A DNA stretch of 52,440 bases from an uncultured Oscillospiraceae bacterium (GCA_905193225.1 CAJJNV010000013.1:1-52440); one strand, 5' to 3'; counted from the first letter of the stretch, positions 8,092 through 17,326 are shown. Notes: generated by a model from the sequence alone, not told the origin. Translations and numbers: made by a program.

Positions 8092-9519
8092 TTACAGCCG
8101 TGCGCTGCCCTTCCCGTTAACCTCGGCATAATATTCCTGCTTGTTTTCATACATTCTCTGCTCGGCCGTGCGGAGGAGCTGTTCAAGGTTGTCGCATTTT
8201 TGCTCAAAAGCCGCGCCCACCGACAAGCTTATTTCCTTCCGAGCCGCCTGCTCTTTAAGGCTTTCCAGCTTTTTATCAAAAACATCCTTCTCTATGGGCT
8301 GAGCCAACACCACAAACTCATCTCCGCCTATGCGGTAGCTTTGACCGGGAAACAGCCCCTTTATTATGTCGGCCGCCGTGCAGATGTATCTGTCTCCCTC
8401 GGTGTGGGATTTAAGATCGTTTATGCGCTTGAGCCCGTTCATATCAACATAAATCGCACCGACATTTTCAAGGCTCGGCCCCGAAAGGCGGTTGATCGTT
8501 TCTATGTATTTGTTGCGGTTAAACAGCGAGGTCAGCAGATCCTGATAGCTTAGCTGCTTTAACTGCTCCCGCTGCACCGCGATTTCGGTGTTTCGCTGTT
8601 CGAGAACGTGAAGCGCCCGCAAATTCCAAAGGAAGATAATGAGCATTGCGGCAATCTCGACTCCCGCCGTAACAAAAAGCAGAGCCTTCATATAGTTGAA
8701 GGTTTTAAAGATAACGTCGTCCTGAACGAAAAGCATCATTTGCCAGTTGTAAATGCCAAGGGGTGTGTAATACATATATATGGTTTTGCCGTTGGTTTCC
8801 GATTTAAAGGCGATAATGCCGGTTTTAAGATTTTTTGTTTCCTCTTTAAGGTCGATGTTCTCATAGCCTCGGGCACGCTGCCGTTCCTCGGTCTCGTAGG
8901 CATTGCCGAGCTCGCCGTGCCAGCTGTCCATAATATAGTTGCCGTCGTAGCTGTCGACGACGCAGTAGAAGGATTCATTTCTGTAAATACGGGAAACGAA
9001 AAGATCATCCAGACCCTGTACATCGATAACGCCGATAAGCACGGCCGACGAGCCGCTTTGGTCGCTTATGGGAATGAAATAGTAAAGACATTCCTCTCCC
9101 GAAATAAAATCGGTCAAGCGGTGGGATATGTGTTCGCCCTTTTCAAAAAGCGTCTCATAATTCGAGGTGGCATTGCCGGCAAGGTCGCTTCCGTTTGTTA
9201 CAAACGAGCCGTCCGGGAAAAGCACATCTATGCGGGAATAAAAGGTGGAGCTTTTAAGCTTGTCGATGTGCAGAGAAACCATCTGACGACGGTCGAGATT
9301 GTTGTCGACCGAAAGCAGCTCGCCGATGGCGCGGAGCTTTTCTATTTCATCGTCGAACTTTGCGGTTATTTCATTATTAAAGGTGGAGACATATTCCTTA
9401 AGTCTATCAAAGCATCGCTGCTTTTCATAGGAAATTATTCTATAGTATAACCCCACGGTCAGGGATATCATAATGCAGGTTATGCAGATTATGGGGAGCA
9501 GCTTTTTTACCTTGTTCAT
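8092..9519 (-). CDS. Membrane-bound sensor diguanylate cyclase
   Basis: Makes the second messenger c-di-GMP from two GTP. The 475-residue protein has a membrane helix near residues 8-27, an extracytoplasmic sensor region (about 30-270, Cache-like in layout), a second helix (about 275-297), a short coiled linker and a GGDEF domain. The active-site signature is intact (YRIGGDEFVVL). The metal and substrate motif VDMNGLKRINDLKSHTEGD has S where most have G before H. No RxxD inhibitory site lies upstream of GGDEF, so product inhibition is unlikely. AAGGTG precedes the chosen ATG; a Met ten codons earlier lacks a site. Confidence 0.9.
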   Translation of the reverse strand: MNKVKKLLPIICITCIMISLTVGLYYRIISYEKQRCFDRLKEYVSTFNNEITAKFDDEIEKLRAIGELLSVDNNLDRRQMVSLHIDKLKSSTFYSRIDVLFPDGSFVTNGSDLAGNATSNYETLFEKGEHISHRLTDFISGEECLYYFIPISDQSGSSAVLIGVIDVQGLDDLFVSRIYRNESFYCVVDSYDGNYIMDSWHGELGNAYETEERQRARGYENIDLKEETKNLKTGIIAFKSETNGKTIYMYYTPLGIYNWQMMLFVQDDVIFKTFNYMKALLFVTAGVEIAAMLIIFLWNLRALHVLEQRNTEIAVQREQLKQLSYQDLLTSLFNRNKYIETINRLSGPSLENVGAIYVDMNGLKRINDLKSHTEGDRYICTAADIIKGLFPGQSYRIGGDEFVVLAQPIEKDVFDKKLESLKEQAARKEISLSVGAAFEQKCDNLEQLLRTAEQRMYENKQEYYAEVNGKGSARL

Positions 9520-9805
9520 TATTTTCACCTTATATATATTTTTTTGCAAAGGGGAAATTGCCGCTTTTCACCCGCCGGGCACCGATTTATACGAAGGCCC
9601 GAAAGGCCGATCGTTCAGAATGCAGGGGAAAAACGGCGGCACAAATAAAGCTATGTCATCCTTCATTATACATATAAACTGTAAATTTTTCAAGGGCAAA
9701 AAGCCTTTAAAAGCGGTTGTCCGAAACATTTATACAATTGCACAAAAAAAGGCCGTCTTTGGAGAAAATGACGGACAGACCGCGTAAAGCCGCAGCCCGA
9801 AAAAA

Positions 9806-9840
9806 AGCAAAAAACGGCGGCCGAAAAATTCCGACCGCCG
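9806..9840 (-). terminator. Terminator after the 9913 gene
   Basis: CGGCGG (9815-9820) pairs with CCGCCG (9835-9840), with further pairing inside. On the minus strand it is followed by a run of Ts. It lies about 70 bases downstream of the membrane protein gene. The remainder of 9520-9912 shows no gene. Confidence 0.55.
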
Positions 9841-9912
9841 AAAAAAATATGAAAAGAAATGTCTGCAAAAAAACGCCTTAAATCCGCAATTTCCGAAACG
9901 GCAAAAAGCCTG

Positions 9913-10584
9913 TTAAAAGGGCCACACCCCTATTATGCGGGCGGAAATAAACATCGCCGCAACCGGGATTATGCTTCCGAGAAGAAGCTGGACGGGAGTA
10001 TGGCGTTTGATTTTAAGAGAAGCCCAAACCACCGCGCCGAGCAGTCCGTAAAGGGCAATGTAGGGGAGGCCGAGCACATATATCATCATGGCAATGGGTC
10101 CCGACACACCGCAGGCGTGTCCGCTGGCCTTAACGCCGAATACAAAGGACGAAAGGGCGATGGAAACTCCCGAAAGCAGATATGTCATAAATATGAGCAG
10201 CTCGATCCTCCCGGCGCCGAAAAGCACCGACCCGAGAATGCCGGCAATATATCCCACTACCGAAAAAACAATGGCAAGATTTCTCTGGCCGTCTCTGCCC
10301 TTTTTGCGAAGGGCGGGAATGATGGCCGAAACGGGATATGAAATCAGCGGAAAAACGGTCAGGACGCCCAGGGCGTAAAGATAGTGGCCAAGTCCCAAAT
10401 AGGAATCGGGACGGGCAAACCATATGACCGTCAGCATAAGTGCGGCCATAAAGGGAGCGACCGTGATGACCCTTACGATTTTTGCGATTACGGCCTCTTT
10501 GATGATTTTGCGGTCGGAAGCTTGGGTCTCTTTTGTTTTATTATCGCCTTTTTCGGCAATTTGAATATTTGTTTTCTCCGGCAT
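9913..10584 (-). CDS. Polytopic membrane protein, possibly PAP2-like
   Basis: A 223-residue protein with a charged N-terminus of about 30 residues and roughly six hydrophobic helices. The loop ASGHACGVSGP carries an SGH motif reminiscent of the PAP2 lipid phosphatase core (PSGH), but the rest of the PAP2 signature is not evident, so this is a weak hint only. It is divergent from the regulator at 10853 and has its own terminator at 9806-9840. I do not assign a function. Confidence 0.55.
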   Translation of the reverse strand: MPEKTNIQIAEKGDNKTKETQASDRKIIKEAVIAKIVRVITVAPFMAALMLTVIWFARPDSYLGLGHYLYALGVLTVFPLISYPVSAIIPALRKKGRDGQRNLAIVFSVVGYIAGILGSVLFGAGRIELLIFMTYLLSGVSIALSSFVFGVKASGHACGVSGPIAMMIYVLGLPYIALYGLLGAVVWASLKIKRHTPVQLLLGSIIPVAAMFISARIIGVWPF

Positions 10585-10767
10585 ACTGAAAACCTCCCAA
10601 AACGAACAATGAATTTTTTAAATTTATTTTTGCAATACTTCAAAACAATTTATCTGTGCGGCGGGGAACGGTTTTCCCTCCCGCCCTGTCTGCCGTTATT
10701 CTATCCTGTGACTGTCCGTTTGTCACCCTATCGGCACTTCAAATTCTCCTACGAAAGATTTTTGCCC

Positions 10768-10804
10768 GGTAGAGTTTTAAAAAAATTTCTCTACCCACGG
10801 TAGA
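10768..10804. promoter_or_regulatory. Operator-like inverted repeat
   Basis: GGTAGAG (10768-10774) faces CTCTACC (10789-10795), and a further half-site GGTAGA follows at 10799-10804. The group lies just upstream of the HTH-membrane regulator, in the divergent intergenic region. It could be an autoregulatory operator. This is inference from position and symmetry. Confidence 0.4.
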
Positions 10805-10852
10805 AAACCGCATAAAAACGGGGGTTTTAGGGGGGTTGATTTTTGAGGAGCG

Positions 10853-11464
10853 ATGGTTTATAATAAAGGTATGAATGAAGAAACTTTAAGAAAAAACATC
10901 TCGCAAAAAATCACTTTTTACAGAAAGGCGGCCGGCCTGACCCAGTTGGAACTTGCCGAAAAACTCAATTATTCGGATAAATCGGTTTCAAAATGGGAGA
11001 GGGGCGACGGGCTGCCCGACATAACCGTGCTCAGCAATATGGCCGAGCTTTTCGGAATTTCGGTGGACGATTTTATATCCTCGGCTGCTCCCAAAAAGCC
11101 CATTAAGCTGACCAAAAAACACACCCTTGTCCCTGCTCTTTCGGTGGGGCTTGTTTGGCTTACGGTGACCTTTATTTATTTCGTGCTGGCGGTGGCCGCT
11201 CCCGACCTGTCGAGAAAGTGGCTGGTTTTTATATACGGCTGCCCGGTCAGCTTTATCGTCACCACCGTTTTCAGCTGCCTGTGGTGGAAAACCCTCTATC
11301 GAATTCTTTCCATCAGCGGCATAATCTGGACTCTTGCCGCCTGCATCGACATCACCCTTAAAATTCCTAACATATACCTTATATATGCCGTGGCGGCGGT
11401 GTTTCAGATATTGGTTTTTCTTTGGTTTTGGCTTATGTCCGACCGCCGGAAAACCGGGAAATAA
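10853..11464 (+). CDS. HTH-type regulator fused to a membrane domain
   Basis: About 203 residues. The N-terminal XRE/Cro helix-turn-helix (LTQLELAEKLNYSDKSVSKWERG) is followed by a short linker and four or so membrane helices (about 84-195) ending in a basic tail. Regulators of this plan are common in Clostridia and usually sense an envelope signal; that role is inferred. The start is uncertain: this ATG follows GAGGAG closely, and an in-frame ATG at 10871 gives the classic MNEETLRKN opening. It leads an apparent operon with the secreted protein at 11480 and rsmG, with 15-base and 1-base gaps. Confidence 0.85.
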   Translation: MVYNKGMNEETLRKNISQKITFYRKAAGLTQLELAEKLNYSDKSVSKWERGDGLPDITVLSNMAELFGISVDDFISSAAPKKPIKLTKKHTLVPALSVGLVWLTVTFIYFVLAVAAPDLSRKWLVFIYGCPVSFIVTTVFSCLWWKTLYRILSISGIIWTLAACIDITLKIPNIYLIYAVAAVFQILVFLWFWLMSDRRKTGK

Positions 11465-11479
11465 TTTCAAAGGAGCCAT

Positions 11480-12454
11480 ATGAAAAGTATGAAAAAACTT
11501 TTTTGTGCCATACTTGCCCTTTGTTTGTCGTCGGCCCTTGTGCTGTCGGCTTTTGCCGAAACAGTGGTCGCAGCGGGGGGTATAACGGTCCGTTTTTCCG
11601 ATGTTTTCACGGTTTTCACAAAGGACAATGTTGAGGATAAGGCCGATCGCGCGGCCGAGCTTTCGGAGGATTTTTCCGAGCTTAAAGGCAAGCTTTCAAA
11701 GGACTATCTTTTCTACGCCGTCGCTCCCGATATGGGTTGGACGGTTTTTATGACCGCAGGCGAGACCGACGTTTCAAAGGCCATCGTGGATCTGGCCGAT
11801 TATTCCGATGGGCAAACGGCCGAGCAGGCCCTTATCGGCGGCATAAAGGATCGGGCATCGGAGGTTAAGGAAATAAGAAAGGGCGCAGCCCTCTTTTTAA
11901 AACTGACCTTTAAAAAGGAGCAGGATGCAGGCGGTGCAAACGGACAAATCGGCTCGGGAGGTCAAAGCGGTACTGCCGACGGCGGTAATACCGGCAGCAT
12001 TTCCGGAGGAACACCCGGCAGTTCTGCCGATGGCACGTCCGGCAGCGGCACAGGTGATCAAAGCGCAGCCTCGCAAGGTGCAGCCTCTCAAAGTGCAGGC
12101 ACAGCCGGCGCATCCCTGTCTACCGCAGCCGGCACCGACAACCGCATTATGTATGTAACGGTTATGAACAGCAAGGTTTATACCCTTGTTTTCATTGAGC
12201 AATCGGCCGAGCTTTCAAAAAACGCATCCGATTCGGCCGAATATATTTTCAATTCCCTTGAATATACGGTTGATTCCGAAGTGGCACGGGTCAAGGAACA
12301 TAAAAAAACAACCTTCAACATTCTGCTTGCCGTTTGCGCGCCCCTGGCCGCAGTGGCGGTATTCTTCATTATCCGCTCGATAAAAAGGGATGTGGAAAGG
12401 GCAAAGCAGGAGCAAAACCTGAGAAAAAATATGAGAAAAAAGCCGAGGAGATAG
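11480..12454 (+). CDS. Exported membrane-anchored protein with low-complexity insert
   Basis: A 324-residue protein with an N-terminal signal peptide (cleavage likely after SAFA). The extracytoplasmic domain is split by a Gly/Ser/Ala/Gln-rich low-complexity stretch (about residues 150-215). A C-terminal membrane helix (about 278-298) and a strongly basic tail follow. No family is recognised. The architecture resembles the lipoprotein at 7033. AAGGAGCC precedes the ATG. It lies between the HTH-membrane regulator and rsmG; the regulator may control it. The repeat-like insert is encoded by simple GGC/GCA-rich DNA and looks like an expansion. Confidence 0.65.
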   Translation: MKSMKKLFCAILALCLSSALVLSAFAETVVAAGGITVRFSDVFTVFTKDNVEDKADRAAELSEDFSELKGKLSKDYLFYAVAPDMGWTVFMTAGETDVSKAIVDLADYSDGQTAEQALIGGIKDRASEVKEIRKGAALFLKLTFKKEQDAGGANGQIGSGGQSGTADGGNTGSISGGTPGSSADGTSGSGTGDQSAASQGAASQSAGTAGASLSTAAGTDNRIMYVTVMNSKVYTLVFIEQSAELSKNASDSAEYIFNSLEYTVDSEVARVKEHKKTTFNILLAVCAPLAAVAVFFIIRSIKRDVERAKQEQNLRKNMRKKPRR

Positions 12455-12455
12455 T

Positions 12456-13169
12456 ATGGAATTTTTGGACAGCCGCGTGCTTTTGTCGGCGGCCGAGAAT
12501 CTCGGCATTGAAATAAACGATGGGCAGCTCGAAAAGCTTGAAATTTACGCGCGCCTTTTGTGTCAGTGGAACGAGAAGATGAATCTGACCGCCATAACCT
12601 CTCCCGAGGGCATTGCCCTGCTCCATTTTGCCGACAGCCTGACGCTGCTTCGCACGGCGGATTTTAAGGAGGGGGCAAGCTTTGCCGATGTTGGCACGGG
12701 GGCGGGATTTCCGTCGATTCCCCTTGCCGTAATGCGGCCGGATATGCGCTTTACCCTTATCGACAGCTTAAATAAGCGGCTGACCTTTCTCGATGCGGTA
12801 AAAAGCGAGCTTGGTCTTAATTTTGAAACGGTGCACGGCCGGGCCGAGGAACTGGGACGGGCGGTCGAGTTTAGGGAAAAATTCGATTATGCCTCCGCCA
12901 GAGCGGTGGCGGGACTTAACGTGCTTTGCGAATACTGTCTGCCCTTTGTAAATTTAGGCGGAAGCTTTTTGGCCATGAAAGGCCCTTCGGGAAAAGAGGA
13001 GGCAAAGCAGGCCGAGAGCGCGGTAAAAATTCTCGGCGGAAAAATCGGTGGGATAAAGGAATTTTCCTTGGAGCAAAACGCCCGACAGGTGGTTGTTATC
13101 GAAAAGACTTCTCCAACCCCCGCAAAATACCCCCGCCAATCGGGTAAGATAAAGAAAGCACCTCTTTGA
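12456..13169 (+). CDS. rsmG: 16S rRNA (guanine527-N7)-methyltransferase RsmG
   Basis: Methylates G527 of 16S rRNA using SAM. The 237-residue product shows the family opening around LLCQWNEKMNLTAI, the SAM-binding loop FADVGTGAGFPSIPLAV and the downstream LIDSLNKRLTFLD and ARAVAGL motifs. GAGGAG lies five bases before the ATG. It starts one base after the secreted protein and ends at a clear terminator (13190-13236). rsmG usually sits in the oriC region with parA/parB; those genes are absent here, although parS sites and a ParB-like gene are in the window. Confidence 0.95.
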   Translation: MEFLDSRVLLSAAENLGIEINDGQLEKLEIYARLLCQWNEKMNLTAITSPEGIALLHFADSLTLLRTADFKEGASFADVGTGAGFPSIPLAVMRPDMRFTLIDSLNKRLTFLDAVKSELGLNFETVHGRAEELGRAVEFREKFDYASARAVAGLNVLCEYCLPFVNLGGSFLAMKGPSGKEEAKQAESAVKILGGKIGGIKEFSLEQNARQVVVIEKTSPTPAKYPRQSGKIKKAPL

Positions 13170-13189
13170 GAGGTTTTAATATTATAAGA

Positions 13190-13236
13190 AAACCCTCCCT
13201 GCGACTGTAAAGCCGTAAGGAGGGTTGTTTGTTTTT
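13190..13236 (+). terminator. rsmG operon terminator
   Basis: AACCCTCC (13191-13198) pairs with GGAGGGTT (13219-13226), followed by TGTTTGTTTTTT. It separates convergent rsmG and lepA. Confidence 0.8.
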
Positions 13237-13241
13237 TGCAG

Positions 13242-15050
13242 TTATTCATCCAGCTTGAGGACGGCCATAAAGGCTTCCTGTGGGACCTCCACCGAGCCGA
13301 GGCTGCGCATGCGCTTCTTGCCTTCCTTCTGCTTTTCAAGCAGCTTTTTCTTTCGGGTGATGTCGCCGCCGTAGCACTTGGCAAGCACGTCCTTTCGCAT
13401 GGCGCGGATGGTCTCTCTTGCAATGACCTTGCCGCCCACCGCCACCTGCACCGGCACCTCGAAAAGCTGACGGGGAATGTTATCCTTAAGCTTCTCGGCA
13501 ATTCTGCGGGCGCGCTTATAGGCACTGTCGGCGTGGACGATAAAGGACAGAGCGTCCACTATCTCGCCGTTAAGCAGCACGTCAAGCTTGACAAGCTTTG
13601 ATGGCATATAGCACTTTGGTTCATAGTCGTAAGAGGCATATCCCTTTGTGCGGGATTTGAGAGCGTCGAAAAAGTCATATACGATTTCGTTTAAGGGCAT
13701 TTCATAGTGGATATCGACGCGGTTGGTGGAGGGGTACTGCATATCGCTGAAAATTCCCCGCCGCTCCTGACAAAGATCCATAATGGCTCCCACATAATCG
13801 GTGGGGCTGAATATGTGCACGTCGCAGACCGGTTCTTCGGCCGATTCGATGGTTGCGGGATCGGGGTAGTTGGTGGGATTGTCGATGGAAATTGTGGTTC
13901 CGTCGGTTAGATTGATTTTATAAACAACGCTGGGAGCGGTGGTGATGAGATCGAGGTTGTATTCTCTCTCGAGCCGCTCTTCGATTATTTCCATATGAAG
14001 AAGTCCGAGGAATCCGCAGCGGAAGCCAAAGCCGAGCGCCGCCGAGGTTTCGGGTTCAAAATGCAGGGAGGCGTCGTTTAGCTGAAGCTTTTCGAGGGCC
14101 TCGCGAAGGTCGGTATACTGGGCGCCGTCGGCGGGATAAACGCCGCAGAATACCACCGGATTGACGGCGCGGTAGCCTTCAAGCGCCTTGTCGGCCGGAC
14201 GCTCGACTCCGGTTATGGTGTCGCCCACTCTGGCCTCGCTGACGGTTTTTATGGAGGCGGTAAAATAGCCAACCTCGCCTGCCGTAAGCTTATCGCAGGG
14301 CATAAAGCTTCTGGCGCCCTTTCTTCCCAGCTCGACGACCTGGAACTCGGCGCCGGTGGCCATCATTTTAACGGCCATTCCGTTTTTGATGGTGCCGCTG
14401 ACCACGCGGAAATAGGTTATGACTCCCTTATAGGGATCGTAGTAGGAGTCAAAAATCAGCGCCTTTAAGGGAGCTGAGGAATCGCCGGTGGGAGCGGGGA
14501 AATCGGTGACGATGCGTTCGAGCACTTCCTTTATGTTGATGCCTGCCTTGGCCGAAATGCGGGGGGCCGACATACCTTCGATGCCGATTATGTCCTCGAT
14601 CTCGTGAGCCACCCTGTCGGGGTCGGCGGCGGGTAGGTCAATCTTGTTGATGACCGGGAGGATTTCAAGGTCGTGGTCGGCGGCAAGATAGGTGTTGGCA
14701 AGGGTCTGAGCCTCTATTCCCTGGGAGGCGTCCACCACAAGCACCGCTCCTTCGCAGGCGGCAAGGGAACGGGAAACCTCATAGTTAAAGTCAACGTGGC
14801 CGGGAGTGTCGATGAGATTAAGCTCATAGGTTTGTCCGTCGTCGGCCTTGTAATAAAGGGTGACGGCGTGGGCCTTTATGGTAATGCCTCTTTCCCGTTC
14901 GAGGTCCATACTGTCGAGCAGCTGATCCTCCATATCGCGCAGGGCCACCGTGTCGGTTATTTCGAGCATACGGTCGGCCAGGGTGGATTTACCGTGGTCG
15001 ATGTGGGCGATTATACAAAAATTTCTGATGTTTTGCTGTGGAACTTTCAA
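13242..15050 (-). CDS. lepA: Elongation factor 4 (LepA)
   Basis: Ribosome-associated translational GTPase. The 602-residue product is full length. G1 AHIDHGKS, G3 DTPGHVDF and G4 NKIDLP are present, followed by domains II, III and V and the LepA-specific C-terminal domain (YDYEPKCYMPSKLVKLDVLLNG; RKKKLLEKQKEGKKRMR). The start is TTG at 15050 with AAGGAAG eight bases upstream; the reading MKVPQQNIRNFCIIAHIDHG fits the family. It is convergent with rsmG, with only five bases between the terminator and its stop. Confidence 0.96.
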   Translation of the reverse strand: MKVPQQNIRNFCIIAHIDHGKSTLADRMLEITDTVALRDMEDQLLDSMDLERERGITIKAHAVTLYYKADDGQTYELNLIDTPGHVDFNYEVSRSLAACEGAVLVVDASQGIEAQTLANTYLAADHDLEILPVINKIDLPAADPDRVAHEIEDIIGIEGMSAPRISAKAGINIKEVLERIVTDFPAPTGDSSAPLKALIFDSYYDPYKGVITYFRVVSGTIKNGMAVKMMATGAEFQVVELGRKGARSFMPCDKLTAGEVGYFTASIKTVSEARVGDTITGVERPADKALEGYRAVNPVVFCGVYPADGAQYTDLREALEKLQLNDASLHFEPETSAALGFGFRCGFLGLLHMEIIEERLEREYNLDLITTAPSVVYKINLTDGTTISIDNPTNYPDPATIESAEEPVCDVHIFSPTDYVGAIMDLCQERRGIFSDMQYPSTNRVDIHYEMPLNEIVYDFFDALKSRTKGYASYDYEPKCYMPSKLVKLDVLLNGEIVDALSFIVHADSAYKRARRIAEKLKDNIPRQLFEVPVQVAVGGKVIARETIRAMRKDVLAKCYGGDITRKKKLLEKQKEGKKRMRSLGSVEVPQEAFMAVLKLDE

Positions 15051-15112
15051 AGCTTATTCTTCCTTTTTCGGATGGTTGGATTTTGGCTTGTTTTCGGCAG
15101 GTCGGCCCTTCC

Positions 15113-15235
15113 ATCGGCAGAGCGATCGGCTGACGGATAAGCGGTCGGCCGGCAGATGAGTGATCGGTTGGCAGATGAGCATATTGATTGATCGCCCGAT
15201 GGGATGGATGAATGACCGATTGCAAAAGATTGCCG
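15113..15235. repeat. Degenerate GATCGG-rich spacer with a 19-base direct repeat
   Basis: The space between lepA and gerW is built from variants of GATCGGC/CCGATC. GGCAGATGAG occurs at 15151-15160 and again at 15170-15179, a 19-base period. No gene is present. A similar but longer stretch lies at 35960-36110. Confidence 0.5.
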
Positions 15236-15270
15236 ATCGGCGTGTTTTTTGCTGCGCCGCCGGAGGACGG

Positions 15271-15783
15271 TTATTTTGTAAAGGCGTCCTTGATGGTCTC
15301 GATAAGCTCGGGAGCCATGGTGATTGCCCGTTCGGCCGCGCCCATTGGCATTGTCGAAGCCAGGTTCAGAATGCTGACATTGCCTTTATTTATGCACACA
15401 AAGCATACCGGTGTAACGGTTAATCCGCCGCCGCCCGCTCCGCCGAAGGATATGCCGGCAGGGGATTTTTCGGTGGGAAGATCGCTTCCGCCCGAGGCAA
15501 ATCCGCAGGAAACGCGGGAAACGGGAATTAAGGTAATATCGTCGGAAACAACTATCTTGTCGCCTACCACAAGGCCGGTGTCGGCCAGAGCGCGCATTTT
15601 GTCGACGGTTATGTCGAGTATGCTGCCCACCTTGCTTTTGGTCGAGCGTTCCTTGGCTGCTGCTCCGTTTTGGCGGGCAGTGTTTGCCGCAGTGTTTGCG
15701 GATGCGCCGTCGGCAGGTCTTGCGGACTTATCGTGAGCGCCCGCAGCGCCGTTAAAGCGGCCTTCGTTTTTCTTTTGTTTCAT
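15271..15783 (-). CDS. gerW: GerW/YtfJ-family sporulation protein
   Basis: A 170-residue protein of the GerW (YtfJ) family, needed in Bacillus for spore germination. The conserved domain (about 50-168) starts at VGSILDITVDKMRALADTG and holds the typical segment GGAGGGGLTVTPVCFV. The first 45 residues are a low-complexity Ala/Asn/Thr/Lys stretch not expected in the core family. AGGTGAG precedes the ATG. It follows scpB by 100 bases on the same strand, an order also seen near scpAB in other Clostridia. It is good evidence that the host forms spores. Confidence 0.88.
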   Translation of the reverse strand: MKQKKNEGRFNGAAGAHDKSARPADGASANTAANTARQNGAAAKERSTKSKVGSILDITVDKMRALADTGLVVGDKIVVSDDITLIPVSRVSCGFASGGSDLPTEKSPAGISFGGAGGGGLTVTPVCFVCINKGNVSILNLASTMPMGAAERAITMAPELIETIKDAFTK

Positions 15784-15883
15784 ATTTACTCACCTTTTTT
15801 CGGAATTTTCGTTATATGAATCTCGTGGTCGGAGGTTTGTTTATAATTTTGACGGGGGTTAGAATGCAGCCTTAAATGCCGCC

Positions 15884-16624
15884 TTAGTTGTCGGACGGGG
15901 TATCGTCGGCAGCGGTACTGTTGTTATCGGTGTTGTCGGCAGTGATGTTGTCGGCAGCGGTGCTGCCGTTATCGTTGCCCTCTGCGGTTGTGTTAGTGCC
16001 CTTTGAGGGTTTATCGGCGCCGTCGGAATGTGTCCGGTCGCTTGCGAAGTCCTCAAGGGTCGGTTCCTCCACCGTGGTCTTGGCGCTTGTGTTTTCAAAG
16101 CCTTTGGCCGCTTCCTCCTCGGGAAGGGCGGGAAGCTCGGAAAGATCTGAAAGGCCGAAACACCGCAAAAACGTGTCGGTGGTTCCGTAAAGAATGGGTC
16201 GGCCGGGAAGATCAAGACGGCCGCATTCCTCAATAAGCCCTTTGAGCACGAGGGAGGACATAACTCCCGAGCAATCCACGCCGCGCACCTGCTCAACATA
16301 GGCCTTTGTTACCGGCTGATTGTATGCCACAACGGCCAGCACCTCAAAGGCGGCCGACGAAAGGGGGGTGGAACGGCGCAGTTCAAAGACCGTGCGGATA
16401 GGTTCTTCAAACTGTTTTTTGGTGGCCAGCTGATAACCGTCCGAAAGCTTTAAAAGCTCTATGCCGCTGTCTTTTGACGAAAGCTTTTGCTCAAGAAGGA
16501 CGGCGGTTTTTTCAACGTTTTGCTCCGAAAGCTCCAGCGCGGCGGCGATTCGGGCGGCGGGAACGGGCTCGCCCCCTGCAAAAAGTATTGCCTCAAGGGC
16601 GGGAATATATTTTGAAAGATCCAT
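15884..16624 (-). CDS. scpB: Segregation and condensation protein B
   Basis: Non-SMC subunit of the SMC-ScpAB condensin, with two winged-helix domains. The conserved part spans about residues 1-180 (AILFAGGEPV; LLKLSDGYQLATK; LAVVAYNQPVTKAYVEQVRGVD; GRPILYGTTDTFL). It is followed by a tail of about 65 residues made of Thr/Asp/Asn/Ala repeats (near TAADNITADNTDNN) encoded by GTTGTCGGCAGT-type DNA repeats. That tail is unusual for ScpB. The ATG shares one base with the scpA stop, so the two are coupled. Confidence 0.94.
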   Translation of the reverse strand: MDLSKYIPALEAILFAGGEPVPAARIAAALELSEQNVEKTAVLLEQKLSSKDSGIELLKLSDGYQLATKKQFEEPIRTVFELRRSTPLSSAAFEVLAVVAYNQPVTKAYVEQVRGVDCSGVMSSLVLKGLIEECGRLDLPGRPILYGTTDTFLRCFGLSDLSELPALPEEEAAKGFENTSAKTTVEEPTLEDFASDRTHSDGADKPSKGTNTTAEGNDNGSTAADNITADNTDNNSTAADDTPSDN

Positions 16625-17325
16625 TATTTTTCCTTTCCGACCATTTTTAAATCGTCGTTTTGGTCGATGGCAATTCTGCCTCCGCGGATGAGCTCGAGAA
16701 TGGCGAGGAAGGTGGCCACCGCTTCGGATTTGGATTTAACGCTGCTGAACATACTTTTGTATTTAACCTTGACCCCGCTGAAAAGACGGCGGATGACATA
16801 AACTATCTTGGCCGAGACGGGAATGACCGGCTTTTTGACCAGCGGCTCAAAGGCGGTTGCGGGAGGCGGAAGCCGCCGCTGTCCTCTGCCCACCGCAGCA
16901 AGATACCAGTGGGAAAGCACCCGGCGGTCGTGGGTGAGAAGGTAGGTTTGATCCACCGAGGGCATGGTGGGCTGCCGGATGAATTTTCCGAAGCCGTCGG
17001 CGATTTTTGAAAGCTCGCCGGAAAGAAGCTTTACCGTGCGGTATTCGATAAGCTCGCCCGACAGCTTGTCTTTAAGTTCTTCCGATTCCTCGTCTTTGGG
17101 AAGCAGGGAAACCGATTTGATGTAGACAAGGCGGGAGGCCATTTCAAGAAAGTCACTGGAGACGTCCATGGACTGTTCCTTCATTTGATTTATGCAGTCG
17201 AGGTATTGTTTTACAAGCTCGCAGATGTTGATGTCGTATATGTTGAGCTTGTTTTTGGCTATCAGGTGAAGGAGCAGGTCGAGAGGGCCTTCAAAGGCGT
17301 TCAGCTTATAAGAAAGCTTGTCCAT
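16624..17325 (-). CDS. scpA: Segregation and condensation protein A
   Basis: Kleisin subunit that bridges the SMC heads and binds ScpB. The 233-residue product starts at MDKLSYKLNAFEGPLDLLLH, which is the family signature, with GGAGG five bases upstream. A longer frame upstream runs into the protease gene and is rejected. The C-terminal winged-helix region includes VATFLAILELIRGGRI. It begins one base after the M50 protease stop and shares one base with scpB. Confidence 0.95.
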   Translation of the reverse strand: MDKLSYKLNAFEGPLDLLLHLIAKNKLNIYDINICELVKQYLDCINQMKEQSMDVSSDFLEMASRLVYIKSVSLLPKDEESEELKDKLSGELIEYRTVKLLSGELSKIADGFGKFIRQPTMPSVDQTYLLTHDRRVLSHWYLAAVGRGQRRLPPPATAFEPLVKKPVIPVSAKIVYVIRRLFSGVKVKYKSMFSSVKSKSEAVATFLAILELIRGGRIAIDQNDDLKMVGKEK

Positions 17326-17326
17326 T

